A DNA stretch of 64,000 nt from contig JACDOX010000044.1 of NCBI GenBank assembly GCA_014549065.1, forward strand, positions 2,604,001 through 2,668,000, written 5' to 3'. Shown here piece by piece: positions 1 to 14,000 of this stretch. This DNA comes from Cardinalis cardinalis. Its lineage: Eukaryota; Chordata; Aves; Passeriformes; Cardinalidae. Position numbers and translations under genes: made by a program. Below the pieces are notes generated by a model. That model did not search any database. It saw only the letters and a list, made by a program, of their open reading frames with translations, and was not told the DNA's origin. Position 1 is the first letter of the stretch. Every line of letters begins with the position of its first letter.

Positions 1-3000
1 CCTTTTTAGCATGAGGCATAGTATTCTCAATCTGATTATTAATTGGCACACAGATTAATACTCAAGTACATATTCAGATGTAGACTGGAAAGGTCTACAA
101 GTCAGAGGAGGAAATGTAATACACAGGTCTAATAAAAAAGTACAAGGCAGAAGTCAGCCTTATCAACTATGGANGACTGCATATTTCTAAATTTCATTAC
201 TCTTTTCATCTCTTTACACACAACAGAAAGTCCTAAATCTACTACTAAAACAACAGACTAGGTTTTTTTTTAATTATATTTGCATGGAAAAAAGCAAACT
301 TCAACAAGCTTGCACTTATGTTTTCATGGTCAACTAACACATCTCTCTTTTTCAGTACCTCATATTCTTCATAAAGATTTCACTCACTATGTTGTTCAGG
401 CTCCATTTAACAGCCAGACTTTCCAGACACATACACTACCCTCTCTGAGCTCAGGAATGGAATGAGCCATTTAATTGGGCTCTGATCACTTGATTGCTTC
501 ACAGTTTACTAATGATCTGCACACTGAAAGGAGAATCCAAATATTGCAAGAGGAATAGCAATGGCATTGTGTTTTATGAGACTGTTCAGAAAAGCCTCCC
601 ACGTATGCATAGCAAATGTGCCTAAATCTTGGATGCCAGCTATATTGCCTGCTACTTTCTATAATATTAGTGGGAAATAATAGCTTTTAACCCCTCTTTG
701 AGTCAACTGAATTAGCTAATTTTCTACAGCTGTATTTGAGATAGATACCACCAGCCTCACTGTTTTTCCCTGTACTTTACAGCCTGGATGCCAGTATGCA
801 TTAATAGAAATAAAGCACGATTTTATCTCACTTAAGTGCAAGATAAGAATCAAATCTATTNTCTGATAAAGGGCTTAATTATTTTCTAAAGTGTTATCCT
901 ACACAGCACCTAGACTCAGCACTTCTGAGCTCTTGTGAGTAGCACAAATCACTTATTCAGATAGCATTTTTACCTATCCCTTAGGGAGCAGGATGTGCCT
1001 AAAGGCATACATCAAGCAATAAAAAGTTTTCAATTTATATTTACATTTCTCTGATTGACATAGACACATACACAAAGGTGCACATGTTCATAAACACCCA
1101 TTCTCTTTCAGACACAAAGTAGAAAATGTGCTTAGAAACCAAAACAAAAACTAAAATTAAATATGCAAATTTATTTCGTCCTCTCTTTGCTTTATTCTTA
1201 TTTTGCCAGGACTTAGTTTTTAAAATTAAGTNGCACCAATTCTGTTGACAATTAATCTATTGTGTTCCTTTCACAGGATATAGATTTACACTGTAAAGAA
1301 AATCACCCTAAGAACATAATCACTAAAAAAACTAAAGCAAACATCTTCCCCAGAATTAGACTCAGGCANATGTCTTGAATGAGTCCTGAGATCACTGAAA
1401 TTAGGAGTCTGCAGCATGCATCAAAGAACTGCAGATCTACACTGTAACAAGTGCANTAAATATATTCCAGGGTTTTACCTGCCCTTTTAGTTGTCTCCAC
1501 ACAACTACAAACAGGTTGTGAAGTAAGTGTACCTATGTTGTATCTGTAATTGCAGACTCAGTTCAATTTGATATGTCGACAGGTCCCCANTCCTTACTCA
1601 AGGAAATATTTGCCACCAATTTACCACGTAACTTTTCTTTTCTACAAAATACGGAAAAAATAAACTGTTCTTGACAATGTACTTGAACATTGCCAATGCA
1701 AACTAATGAGACCTAAGCAATGTGAAACTCTTATACTTCATGTAATGAAAAAAATGTACAGAAAAACTCACTGCAATAACAAAAAAAACCAAATGAGTCT
1801 AACTGTGTAAAAGCTTTGATGACAGCTACAACTACTGCACCAAAACATGTACTTCGAAATTTGTGAGGGTTCTTTTTCTTCCTAGTTTTTTTTTTGANAG
1901 TTAGAGAATTAGGTTAGCAAGTACACTAAAACCCAGCCACTAAAGAAAAACTAGGCATGTGCNACGAGACAGAGCCATCTCAACATCCCCTGGGTAGAAT
2001 TAACATATTCACTCACTGTGCAACAACTACTTGGTCACTTCTTCCCAATTTGTATAGGCAGGAAGTGCCTTCAGCTCATCTACTTTGGATTGTCTCAAAC
2101 TGGCACTGGCAGGACTTTCATTTCTGGAAATAAACTACCAAGGATGACAGGGCTGATTGGATTTTTCTCTGCTGAGATGAGGCTTTAGAAAAAATTTTGG
2201 GAGCCACTATTGTGGTGGATACCTTCACTCAATCTTGAAGCTCTATAGCTGCAAAAGATGAGTAAAAGTATTGATCCTCCTAATTTTTACAGTTTTGTGA
2301 CTGNGCACTTGACAAGGCTAAATGTAACACTGAGAAAGACTGACACTTCCCACAATGAAAGGCTGATCAGANGAAAATTACACCGAGTATCTAGTAGAAA
2401 GCATTCTTCATTACCTTAGAAGATTGCTTTCACAGCTTTTGGTCTGGAAACCATTAAAATGNTTGATAAGGTTTAGCACTTCTCCTGTATTGGTGCTTGC
2501 TCAGCTGTGGCACAAAGCTACAAACTCTTCTTACTAAAAAACACCTGGGCAGATAGTCTTCAAATCACTGTACTTCCTTCTTGCCTCTTCTGGCCACTTT
2601 GATATCAGAGAGACAACTCTGATCAAACACATGCCAGCTNTGGAAAACAACTATCAGAAATAAATATTTCAATTCCACCACAGAAACTTGAGTGGAGCAA
2701 TCAAGGCATGAGAGCCAACGGCAGCATAACTGCAGACTTAGGCAATTATCTGAAATCCCNCCACAACTGTAGGACTGGCCTGAGAGCTGAAAGCTGAGTG
2801 GCTTTCACTCACTTTTAGTAGGTCTCACACAATAGAGNATTTACAGCTGTCTTAAAATCATCTATGAACTGGCTTCACTAANGTGACTAAACCATACTTT
2901 GAATGCACTTGTGGTTGGTAAATATCTTACAATTTGAGGAAAAGCAGCTCTCTCCTCCCTGTGGTTGTGAGAGAATTACTGACTCCCACGCTAGGAATCC

Positions 3001-4385
3001 CGTACATGCAGATGACACAATCAATTACTGCTGAAAAAAACCTTAAAGCACTGAGTCAAGTTCAATATTGATGTCTAAGAACCTTTAACTGTTCTTCCTA
3101 CAGTAGGAGCTTTTCAACTCATGTGTCAAATTCTCTCATTGCCAAGATGGCAAGCTGTTTTGCTGCTGTTGCTCTTCCAGATCATCCACAGAAAGACTGA
3201 GATTTAAGTTCCCTTAGGCTTAAACACACAACTTGCTCTTTCAGCTGGCTGTCAGAACTCTCCTGGCTGAGCCACATTTATAACTGTGCTGTTTTGGGCT
3301 GGGGTAAAGCTAATTTTATGCCATCTTCTTCTCCCACGTGGGCAATACGCAAAGGAAACCCCAAGCATCCGGCTTGGAATTANCACTACAAGATGCAATC
3401 GTTGCACTGTCAATTCTACACCGAAGTATACACATACCTTTCTGACATTCTACATAACTCTGAATATACAGAATCTGTCTTTTCACTGCTTGAAAAATCC
3501 TCAGTTCTCACATGGAATGGTCCATCCTACAGTAGAAAGTCAGCCCCCAAGCCTTTTCTGAACCACCACCACTTTCTTAGCCATGTCTCAAAGACAAAAC
3601 TGCTTCTAGGTTCCTTCCTAGAAAGAGTTTATACTTCCTAGATCTCAGCTTTCACTGTAACACACTTCCATTAGTTCTGTCCAGCATTCAGAAGTAGCTA
3701 AACATACCAATATCAATGAATGATACAGGAATTATGCCACCAGCAACACCTCCATCAAAGAAAAGAAACATTAATGTAAAATGGTAAGGGTGCTCCCCTT
3801 CAGCTCCTTACCTTTTGTGTAAAGTACAAAGCCAAGAAAAAAANCTAGGCTTCTTACCAGAACTTCCATGTGCCATTTTTTCTCCATGGCTAATATTGCT
3901 AGAGTCCAGGAGCATAAAAATAAGTCTACTAAACACACCTTTCTGTCTGTATTACTATTAATACTGGAAGATGGGGTTCTACAGCAAACTCTTGAGTCAG
4001 TTTGGGCCCTGCCTGCAGATAACAGTGATAAACTTGAGTCTTGCAGGAATTGCACTGGCTTGAAAATTGCTTTGAGATCTTTGTGCTTTGATGAAAGATA
4101 TCCAAGAGGAGGCAGTAGTTACAAAGCCACAGATTAAAGAGNTGCACTCAGTATTTTCACTTCCGCAATAAATGTATCCAGATCTATCCACAATGGGGAA
4201 AAGCTTTCAAAACAATGCAACTCCTCCAGAAAGTTCTACAAAATAGTAGAGTAAGATCAGATTCTGGAGCAGAAAGACAGTATTGAAGTTCATATCTTCT
4301 TATATAAGCAAAGTGATTTTAGGTGTTCTATAGCACATGCAAAGCAATTTTAAAAAAACATCTGAAACCTCATGCAGCAGCATGC
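1..4385. other. Unassigned non-coding DNA
   Basis: AT-rich sequence with no recognisable gene, RNA or repeat. The longest open frame is a 115-codon plus-strand frame at 3294-3641. It overlaps a second open frame, shows no family motif and contains an ambiguous base, so it is most likely chance. About fifteen isolated Ns fall here, a higher density than in most of the window. Confidence 0.6.
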
Positions 4386-4453
4386 TAGAAATTATAGTCT
4401 GCAGNCCTCAGAAATTCTACTCTATAGGCCTCAGAAATGATAGTCTATAACTC
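4386..4453. repeat. Degenerate three-copy tandem repeat, about 23 bp
   Basis: Three imperfect copies follow each other at 4386-4407, 4408-4430 and 4431-4453. Each has the pattern (tc/ta)agaaat-t/ga-ta(g/c)tct followed by a short tail ending in cc or ctc. Copies 1 and 3 share 'atagtct', and copies 2 and 3 share 'tcagaaat' and 'tctata'. This is a small decayed minisatellite or local duplication with no sign of function. Confidence 0.6.
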
Positions 4454-6460
4454 ACAAAGAAATAATTTTAAGTGATTTAGGATTTTAAAAAAACTGAACA
4501 AAAATACTTTCATTTACTCTTGGTCATCTTTTTTCCCAAATGCAAAATTTNTTTTCTTATCATTGTTTGTCATTTTTACAAACTTTACTGTCATATTGTA
4601 GCACTTGACTAATACAGCATCATATGAAGTATGCTTGGAAAATATTTTTCCTATTTTTGGGGGGAGTCCCCTAATAAAAGAACTGAATCNATATGTACCA
4701 CATCATAAAGAGGTGAACAACAAAAAAAACCCAAGAGGAATTCNAGGGGTGCAGCCCCTCTAATAACAAATACATCTGTTTTCAGGTGTTCTCCCAACAC
4801 GCTGCAACTCACTCTTACCCCACTGCTTTTCTTCATCTCTGTGGCACAGACCAGTTACTATCGAATGAAGATAAATAAAGGGCTTCAGCATCCTCACTAC
4901 CTTCCTATTTTTACAGTCATTTCTTAAAACGTATATGAATCATACATTCTCAGAGTCTACTCTGTACACATCCCATTGTGTTTTTTATGGAAAAATTTCA
5001 ATAAATCAGCATCCTCTATTCTGTGATTTTCATTATAAAATAGCATTAGTAAGTCNAGATTCTTAAATGGATAAACCAAGAATGCTTTAGAAGATTGATG
5101 AAAAAAAACCAAACCAAAAGATACACAGGTCACTTGGCCTTTGCCAGAGAAATGGCTGGTAGTAGGCGGGTGAAGGAGTGAAAATTCTGACTCAATATTT
5201 ATTTTTCAGNGTCCTTTAGACCAAGTCACTATCAAGGGTGAACTCTACCAACATAAGCTGTAACAGTTCCTGCCAGGGTCATCACACAGGATAATCAAAC
5301 AAGAATATTACAGGGAGAGCTGAGAAGTTTAAAATCCCAATCCATTTCNGTCTCTTCTGATAAAAATCCTTGCTTCTGCAGCAAAACAAACACACAGAAA
5401 AGGAATATCCAGGTGGAGAGGAAGAACACAAAATTTGTCTCATGCTGCTTTTATTTATTCCTTAGAGAGCACTGCAGCTGCAGGGAATCCTGAGTAGATG
5501 TTCATGGCCAAAATTCATGTTACGTAAAAAGAACAAACATGAAACTCCTCATTCTCTGTTTTGCTGCTTTTGTGGTTAATATGAATCCTTTACACACCTC
5601 ACTGCATGTGGCCATCATTCTTTTAAGTACCTGACAAACCATGAGCACAAGACCTAGTCCTTCACTGCAAACAGCTCCATAAAAACTGACAACAGTTGGT
5701 TTATCAGTACAGTCATCAAATTAACAAAATGCTTTTTTTTCCCCAGGAAATTGACTATTTAAGGAGAGGGAAGCAGGCAAGCATAACTGTGCACCACCAC
5801 CTGTGTGGGACAATTACGTATTTGTATGAATGACTCATTTCTTGCCACACCTAAGTGCATATTGCGCAGATGGAGCGACCCATGGGTGTTCAAGCTCTGT
5901 GTGTTAACATCATGCACCTTTTTAAGCTAGAGTAGAATTCAAGTCAGTGAGTGAAAGAAAGAACATGCAGGTGAGATGCTGCTCCCTACTACTGTAAATA
6001 CTTCCAGTTCCTTATGGGAAATTATCAAGTTCCACTGGCACTGTGGCACAACCAAAGTGTATCCAGAAAGATATCCAGCACAAATAAGGACTGCAAGAGT
6101 TCAGAGAACCAAAACCTAAAAATATGTATCATAANATAAGTGTAATTTTCACCTGACTTCAAATAGAAGTAATACCCTCAAATGGGAAGAAATGCAGAAC
6201 TGTGTAGAGCTCAAACGACTCAGACTCTAACACACCTATCACTTCTGCAGAGCCAGACAAATGGTACCACACGATTCAGACAAATGTAAAACTGCACACA
6301 GATCCAAAGCATGAAGTTTAGGTGAACACACATGAGAAAGAAAGGGATCACTGAAGATAAGGAAAAGGAAATAAAATTAAGAAGCAACAGAANGGATCTG
6401 TAAGGGACTGTTGGCATGTGTAAAGATAAAAATTTGCTGGAAAATGCTGGCTGATAATAG
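4454..6460. other. Unassigned non-coding DNA
   Basis: No gene or repeat family was recognised. Open frames are short (up to about 65 codons), interrupted by Ns and without motifs. Confidence 0.55.
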
Positions 6461-6862
6461 CAAAGAATAGTTTTGGTTGGAAGGGAATTTTAAAGGCCAA
6501 CTGGTCCAATCATCCTGGAAAGAGCAGGGAAATCTTCAATTAAATCCGGCTGCTCAGAGTCCTGTCCAAACTGACCTTNACTGCTTCCAGGCATGGGGCA
6601 TCCACCTCCTCTCTGAGCAACCCGCTCCAGTGTTATGCCACCCTCATTGCAAAAAACTTTTGTTATATCCAACCTAAATCAACTCTCTGTTTAAAACCAT
6701 TACTCTTGTTCCATCACAGCAGGCCCTGCTAAAAAGTTTGTCCCCATCTTTCTTATAGACCCCCTTCAAGGACTGCAAGACTGCTGGGAGGTCTTCCCAA
6801 AACCTTCTCTTCTTCACTCTGAACACACTCAATTATCCCAGCCTTTCCTCATAGGAAAGGAT
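6461..6862 (-). mobile_element. CR1 LINE, 5'-truncated 3' end
   Basis: Read on the minus strand, this is a classic avian CR1 3' segment. It runs from the 'cctatgaggaaaggctggga' block near 6850, through the region with 'agaaagatggggacaaactt', 'agcagggcctgctgtgatgg' and 'tgcaatgagggtggcataac', to the terminal 'ccttccaaccaaaactattc' near 6462-6482. CR1 copies are normally 5'-truncated and carry this short 3' untranslated region at their end. The copy is about 400 bp. It retains only the end of ORF2 and the 3' region, so it cannot encode a reverse transcriptase. Similarity to the remembered consensus is high, so it is younger than the fragments at 48-52 kb. Confidence 0.93.
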
Positions 6863-8025
6863 TTAACCAAATGTTTAATTAATGATCAGAAGTAACTTCA
6901 CTAATGCACGGAGAAATTGGACTTAATACATCTGTTGTTCTTAACTGGGATATTATCAGAGATATCTGCTTTCATCAACAATTTCTCCTCACCAAAACAA
7001 TTCTCAGAAAATGTAACCAAGCTTTTTGTTGTTTGGTTTTTCTTTTAAATGTACATCAAAAACAATGACACAGTCTCTCCTTGTTAGGTTGCACTGGTGC
7101 TGAGGCCAGTCATCCTTTCAGTACTAGAAATAAGTAATCTGGGGAGATAAGAAAAGTCTTGTGCTCCAGAACAATGCATTTTTAACCACATAAAAAANAC
7201 TACACTTTAAGGTATCCTTTGCAATAAAAGAGCATCATTGTAGTCTTAAACTTGTTTCAGACCCCCCAGAAATTGCCTTCTCTCAGAACTATAACAAAGT
7301 GAAACAGTGAAAGCTTCAACGTGTATAGCCAGGACATTTGGTACTAGAAGAAAAATTTTCCAGTTATTTTCCAACTTCTATTCAACTGCATTTCCTGTGT
7401 GAAAGAACTGAATTTTCATTACCTACTGAAAAGCTTATTCTTTCAGCCCAACATTGCAAAGATTTCTGACAGATGGTATAACAATGAGGTTTAGGATTCA
7501 ATGTGTAACATAAAAAAAATATACTGGATAGATGAAATGATTGTTTTCTGGATAGCTTTTACTCAAAAAATAACTCTTTGGTACCTCAGAAAACTCAGCT
7601 GGCAGCAAGCACCACATGAGCTTGCTTGCTAAATCCACTTTCATAACTGCAGTCTGAGGATTGCTGTCAAGACTGATGCAAACTTAAGACACAATGACCC
7701 CATATGCATGGCCAGGAATCCATTTTGAGACCCCCAGCCCCCTTAAAGTGAGAGATCGCTTTAGTGGAAAAGCCAACGACACCATAAGCATTGTTAGAAG
7801 TAAGGTGACAAGAGCTGACCCTGAAATGGAAAGANAAGCTTTGGACAGAGATGACCAAATACAACTCTGGTGGTGTAGCAGCACTGCATGAATTGCAGAG
7901 CCTTTTCAGCCTATTGTTTTCTGTGGTCCCACAGAGATATAGAGGGATTTTAGAAGCAGTTGCATTTTTTACAGAGGCTTCCGTATTTCACATGAAGGTG
8001 TTAAGTTTCCCTCAAACAGACTGAG
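6863..8025. other. Unassigned non-coding DNA up to the assembly gap
   Basis: No gene was recognised. The stretch 7690-7890 is somewhat less AT-rich and is open on both strands (plus frame 7694-7891, two overlapping minus frames). It has no recognisable domain and could be an old conserved non-coding segment. The region ends at a run of Ns. Confidence 0.5.
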
Positions 8026-8050
8026 NNNNNNNNNNNNNNNNNNNNNNNNN
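8026..8050. other. Assembly gap (25 Ns)
   Basis: A continuous run of 25 undetermined bases. Sequence on the two sides need not be separated by exactly this length. Just after it lies a short TGCATG-rich stretch (8098-8115). Confidence 0.98.
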
Positions 8051-10984
8051 GCACACAATACCCCCACATATTTACAATCAATATCTCACCAGACAATACA
8101 TGCATGTGCATGCATCATCCATGTGTGAATTCTTCCTGGATGAATTTAGGCTCTAACCATCTTGCAGAAAAAAAAAGACAGAAGAACACATGCAAATTTG
8201 AAGGTAGGGAAAAGTGTATGCTGACTTCTGCAATGACAAACATTCCATAGGTCTCTTACCTTCAAATATCATGAGATTTAACCAAAATTACAGAAGAAAA
8301 CAGAAGACTGACNATTGCCCCAAAATATTTCCCTATCTCCTGGTTTCACCCTTAGTCAAGGACAACATTTCTTATTATCCATCTGTAAACACAGTTCTCA
8401 ATATCTTGACCTTTTGCATNTATCTTGCTAAGGTTTTTTTCTTAAATATTTCACATACTTTTTTTCCTCTAAGTAGCCCCAGTACTATTTCCTTAAGGTA
8501 AAGACACTACAATTGACCAAGACCTCGTCACTTGAAGTAGCAAAAAAATGGCTCCATGCACCTGCTTTTTCCTTAACACAGTTAAGTCATGGCTTCCCCA
8601 ATCAACCTCTAATCTAACACATGCAGATATTTCTTTCCCAAATGACACTTGCTATTGGGCTCTATCTTTTAATTTACAAACATAACAATGGTAATTTCAT
8701 ATTCCTTAAACATAGTAGCTCACTTGGTATTTTGCAAGGATCTTTTCCTTTGATTTTACACCAGCTCATCTTGCNTTTTAAATCCCCATAAGCTTTGCAC
8801 ATCTGCAAACTATTAATGCACTTTTCAAACTTGAAGTTCTGTCCAAACTCCATTAAGATTATCACCTTTTTATTTTAGATCTTGGCAGCTGATCTTTTTA
8901 TGTTCTACCAGACTCTTTATTACATTGCTCATCTTTTCAGTAGGAAAAGATCCCTTGCCACACCACTTTCTCACAGAACTCTACTTAATTCTTTTGCTAT
9001 GCAGATGGGTTTATTCAATCCTAATTTCTCACAGATTACAGTTTATTACTTCACTGATTACATTTATAATTTGAAATACTTTTTAAATAAAAAATAATAT
9101 AGAGGAATAGCAGTGAGTCTTTAGAAGTTTATATTTAAATTCCTATTTAAAGCAAAACACTACTGCATCTTCCATTGAGGAACAGTTGTCAGTCATGAAA
9201 GTTTCATTGGCATTCGTTTTGGGTCTTGAAAAGCGGGAAGAGTTGCAGACAGGAAAAAAAGAACACAGTTTGCATTGCAAAGGCAAGCTGCTCTCCTGCA
9301 AGGTTAAACAAAGATTACTTGGAATGGCTTCTAAAGTTAAGTATTCACGCAGGTTTTTCTGTCTGAAGCAAATACTTCAAGCAAAAAAACATCCCAACCA
9401 AACCAAACGCCATCACCACCACAAGAGTCCTGCGTTACTTTCAGCTGAAGAGGAATTCTCTCTGCCCACATGTAAAAGAAGCAGTCAATGGCTTAAAGAG
9501 AGGTTTTTGTAAGATTAGACTTTTTAACACAGCATTTTATTATAGTTCACTTATTATAGAGATGGTTCATAAGTATCAGTTCTTTTATACAGATAGACAT
9601 CAACCCAGAAAAACATGCTTTCCCTCTTTGCCCACATACTTTCAGTTCTATTGAGATGACATAAACCCCAAAATGCCTGTCAGATATTTGATAATATCAC
9701 TGAACCTTACTCTCTCTATATATGCATCTTCTATAATATTTCTTTAGCATTCATAATTTTATCACTTCTTGGTACTTTGGCCCTTTTTCAAATGTAGATA
9801 ATGTGCAACACTTCAACAGTCTTGTACTTGTGTGCAAGTATAAACATCACTGAGATATCCACAGATGAAAGACTGCACACACACAAGCCAGTATCCCTGG
9901 ATACACAGCTGGAAAAATGCACACACAAAAACTGCTAAAATACTCCAAGAATGTGTGCGTGTACTATCACATGCATTCCTAGCTATCTCAGGTACCAGGA
10001 AAGTCAGTTTGGAGAAGCCTCTTCTGCAGCTTCCAGTGGCTACATCAGCAGTGAAGCAGAGTAAGAAGCAGCCCCTCAATGCAGGAAAACACAGTATTGC
10101 ATTTCTCATGGCATTTTGGCCAAAAGCAGCAGGCACACCACAAGGACATACCCCCTCTGTTCACATTGTCACCCTGAATATTACCTTATTCTGAAGATAA
10201 CACTAATGAACATTAAGGTAACACAACGAAGGAAATGACACTGCTCAAAGCAAAGACTGTAGTACTCCAAATTTTCACACAAGCTTTCACCAGTTGCTTT
10301 CTCCACGGTTTTTGGTGAGTTTTGTAGCAGTACCTGGAAAAGCATTTGTACAGACAATAGCTTAGGGGTCATCAGTTTTTCTCCACATTTGCATAACATG
10401 AACTTTCACAAACAAAAAAAAAGTGATAAAATATTTTGTTGCGTTTAAGTAGCTGAAAATCAAACATGTCTGTAAAAAAGTATCAAGGAGTTTTTTACTA
10501 AAAAGGAAGAAGCAAAGATTTCTACACCTTTGTAGTCACACATTCAGAACTGTACTTCAAAACCACAATAATCTGTTATGTACACATAACNCTGACATGA
10601 TTTTCACATGAAACAAAACACAAATCTGAGACTGACAAGCCCATAGGTGAAATAGGAGATACTCCATCATGATTTTGTAAATAACCACAGCAGTGACATN
10701 CCAATTAGTTTAACTTTTTAGAAAAAATTTATCATACCACAATGCTGATGTGTCAACATAGCCCAGAACAGAGAGNAGTAAGTAAGTAACAATCAAACCT
10801 TGTTAATTTTTTTAATTAGAAAACCAAACAAACCCTAACCAAAACTTGGAGGCCTGGATTTTTCCTCTCTTTCTACAAGTACATTGACAGTAATCATAAC
10901 TGTCGTCTGCCACCCTGCTCCAACCCACTGTCCAAACACAACTTCAAAGCCTTGGATAAATGAAGGCTAAAGCCAAGAAGAGTA
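8051..10984. other. Unassigned non-coding DNA
   Basis: No gene or repeat family was recognised. Two longer open frames occur: a basic 108-codon plus frame at 9186-9512 (Lys/Gln/His-rich near its C-terminal half) and a 109-codon plus frame at 9865-10194 overlapped by a 107-codon minus frame at 9813-10136. Open frames on both strands at the same place argue for base-composition chance rather than coding. Neither has a recognised domain. Confidence 0.5.
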
Positions 10985-11062
10985 ATTTGTGCTCATCCTT
11001 TCTGAGATATAGGAATGAAACAGAGTCCTACTGTTTCCATACTATGACTCTGTGATTTTAAT
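10985..11062 (+). mobile_element. Possible CR1 3'-terminal scrap
   Basis: The segment ends in 'actatgactctgtgatttt', which resembles the CR1 3' end (…actatgattctgtgattt…). Just upstream, 'gtcctactgtttcc' could be a decayed 'gtcccttccaacc'. Further upstream similarity fades, so the identification rests on about 35 bases. Confidence 0.35.
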
Positions 11063-14000
11063 ATACCTACAGCATGAAGGTCACAAAGCTAGCCTCTAAC
11101 ATGAATTTGATCCAGTTAACCGAAGTGTCATAGAGCCTTATGTAATTTGGAAGAACTTTTGATGGTTTAATCCTTCTATTTTAATGAAGCTTTACCTTTG
11201 AGATGTCACTTAAAATCTGATTTGGCATTAGATCAAAAAGTACTCTGCTAATGTAGAATAAGTTCCAGATACTGGAGTAGGAATTTCCTTGATACTTTTG
11301 CCTTACATTAANTGGACATGGCTTTATAGCTCTGTAGCTCCCCACAGGATGGAAATAAAAGCATTNTCCATTTGGTTTTTATTTTTTAAAAGGAGTGAAT
11401 CATCCCATTTTCACTGGATATAAAGTACAAGCAAGTAAACAGGTCATGCTATTAAAAACTCACCAAAAAGTACCTTGAATCATATATAACCACACATTTT
11501 AGGCTGTTAAAAAATAGCACCTTGTATATATAGATTTTCCAAGAGAAGCAGAATTCTTCAAGAGTTGTGATAGTATATGTGTGAATGTACAGGTTTCTGC
11601 CTACTAGAAGTTGGATGCTGCTGCCATATTTTCAGTTTTTCAGTAACAGATAATTCTACTTCTTTTCCATGGTGCTTCATTTCTTTAAGCTACAGAGCTG
11701 AGTGCTATGTGATTTTTATTTTTTTAAAATATGGCAATTAATGGAAGCCAAGGTTTTCATTCACACATCAACGGACATTCAAGAGAAATATGAACTGAGA
11801 GACCTGAAGGCTTTTAAAAGAACTTCACAATCAAAAATGAGCTATTCATACCACACATCTGGAGAGAGTGTGTGTTGGTTTCAGAGTCATGTATGCATCC
11901 AGAAAGGTCATCAGTGTTATCATAAAATAACCTGCAAAACCTTTAAAACCAGGGCAGGCCAATAATCATAGTCACTCTCTGATCCCTCCCATTTATTATA
12001 GGATGAACTCCTATTCCTAACCATCAGTGGATAGGCTGAAGCACAAATCCAGCAACACCTTTGATAGAAAACTGCTTTTCATAGAATATCCCAAGATTTC
12101 AGTGCTTTGTTTTGACTCTGAGTAAAAGGTTTCCTATTAAAATCTATTTTGAAAATATTTGAGGGTTTTTGTCTACTGAAATATGACTGCTGTATTTCAC
12201 TAAGTAAAACTGCTGTCTCTTCTGTATACTTAGAACTGCTTTAATTCTAAAATTTTTACTAGAAGAGGTTCTTGTTTTTATTTTAGACTGGATATTCTAC
12301 ATGTACTGGGATTACAATATAAAAGGTTTTATTAGAGGAAATTATCTTTCCATCTTTTTCTCTAAATACAGCTTCAAAACTCATTGGATTTCTTTTTTTT
12401 TCCCTACCAAAAATTGACAAAACTAGATTCAAGGTTTTATAATTAAATTATCTCTGAAAAGGATCTAATCTGTTTAAAAGTGTGACTCAGTTCTAGTGTC
12501 AGATGCCTGCCATGAAAATAGCATGGAAATTTTCTCTCTGCTGTTGCCACATACACACAGTGCCAAAAACTGGAATAGAAGTGTCACCCTGTAGACTTCG
12601 AAGCATAACAAGGGCCTCCACTGGAGAGAAAAAGCAGCCTAGTAGGTGAGGAGAGCACAGGTTCAGATCAAGACTAACTGAAGGAAAAAAAGAGGAATAT
12701 TAAAAAAAAAAAAAAGGACAATAAACACGCTCCTGAAAACNCCAACTTGTAGGTATCTAAAATCCCCTGAAATTACTTGGAAAAGATATTGAAGACTGAT
12801 TCTTCCAATAGGAAGAGAAGAAGCTTACTGGGTTTATTTGAAGTATGATGCATTTAAGTTTATTAAGTAAGCATTTAAATACAAAGTACCTATCGCTACA
12901 CAACTTTAGTTTTCTGACAGAGGGAAGGAAATATTCTAACGGATTTGCAAGCTAGATTTTGAAAGTGAAAAAAGGACATGTATTTAAGCTATAATCATAA
13001 CTTTATGTCTGAACAACACAATTTCTCCTTGCACTACTGAAAGAGAACATCTTTGACTCCAGACAGGATGTACTAATTTGTAACTCCCAATCACAAAATA
13101 ACAAGGNGGCAGAAGAGAAGCAGCAGAAAAGACACGTAAATTGGACCAAATGTTGAACCCCAGTCTCAGCCTACACATAGAATAGGTGGAAAGAGCCACC
13201 TATTGCTCCCTTCTGCTTAATTTCACCAGCTTCCTTTATAGGTTTGTTTTATTCTTTTTCACAGTTGTCAGAGTTCAAACATCCCAAGAGCAAAAGAATG
13301 CAAGATTCCTTGGAGGTTTTCAAAGGGAAACTTGGAATGAGTCATCACAAGAAAAATTTTCAAATGCCCCACTCCAAAGGTGATCCACTAAAGCAAGAAG
13401 ACAGATAAGAACTGTTGGCTAAACAGCAGCAAAATTTGCTGATATATTCAAAACATTCACAAGGTCTCTATTCAGTGCCCTTTCGCTGGAAGGGAAGAAA
13501 AAAAAAGATTTCGACTATGATAGCTAGATATAACTGAAAAGATTTTCTTAAATTTAATTAATGATCAGAAATACTCAATGTAAAAGACAAAATACTAAGA
13601 CTCATTCAATTGTCATTTGAAAGTGAACCCATCTTGATGAAACCATCCACAAAAAACTTGACATAATTTTCATTTGCTGTATTACACCCCTCTTCTTAAA
13701 AAATAATCTGAAAATTATTACAAGCTATTCTTCTTAGACTCATTTAACATACCAATAAAAGGTAGTTTCATATAAACATCAGTGATACTGAGATGTACCC
13801 TATGAAATAACTCGTGAGATGACAGGCTAAACAGTGAACCCTTCTTGAATTTTCGANAGGCAGAACAGGAAAAGCAGTCACCATCAACAACCAAGTCACA
13901 GAACATTGTCTATTCCTCCTCATCAGGAATATACAACAGCAAAAAAAGTCCTTCCCCCATTCAAAAAAAAAATCCAAATAATGACCACTGACAAATTCCC

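Noticed and set aside
9813..10194. Overlapping frames of about 108 codons on both strands as genes
   Set aside because: Mirror-image openness is expected from composition. Neither frame shows a domain or a plausible exon structure.
12075..12110. CR1 terminus suggested by 'tcatagaatatccc'
   Set aside because: The match is too short and is not followed by the reversed CR1 3' region.
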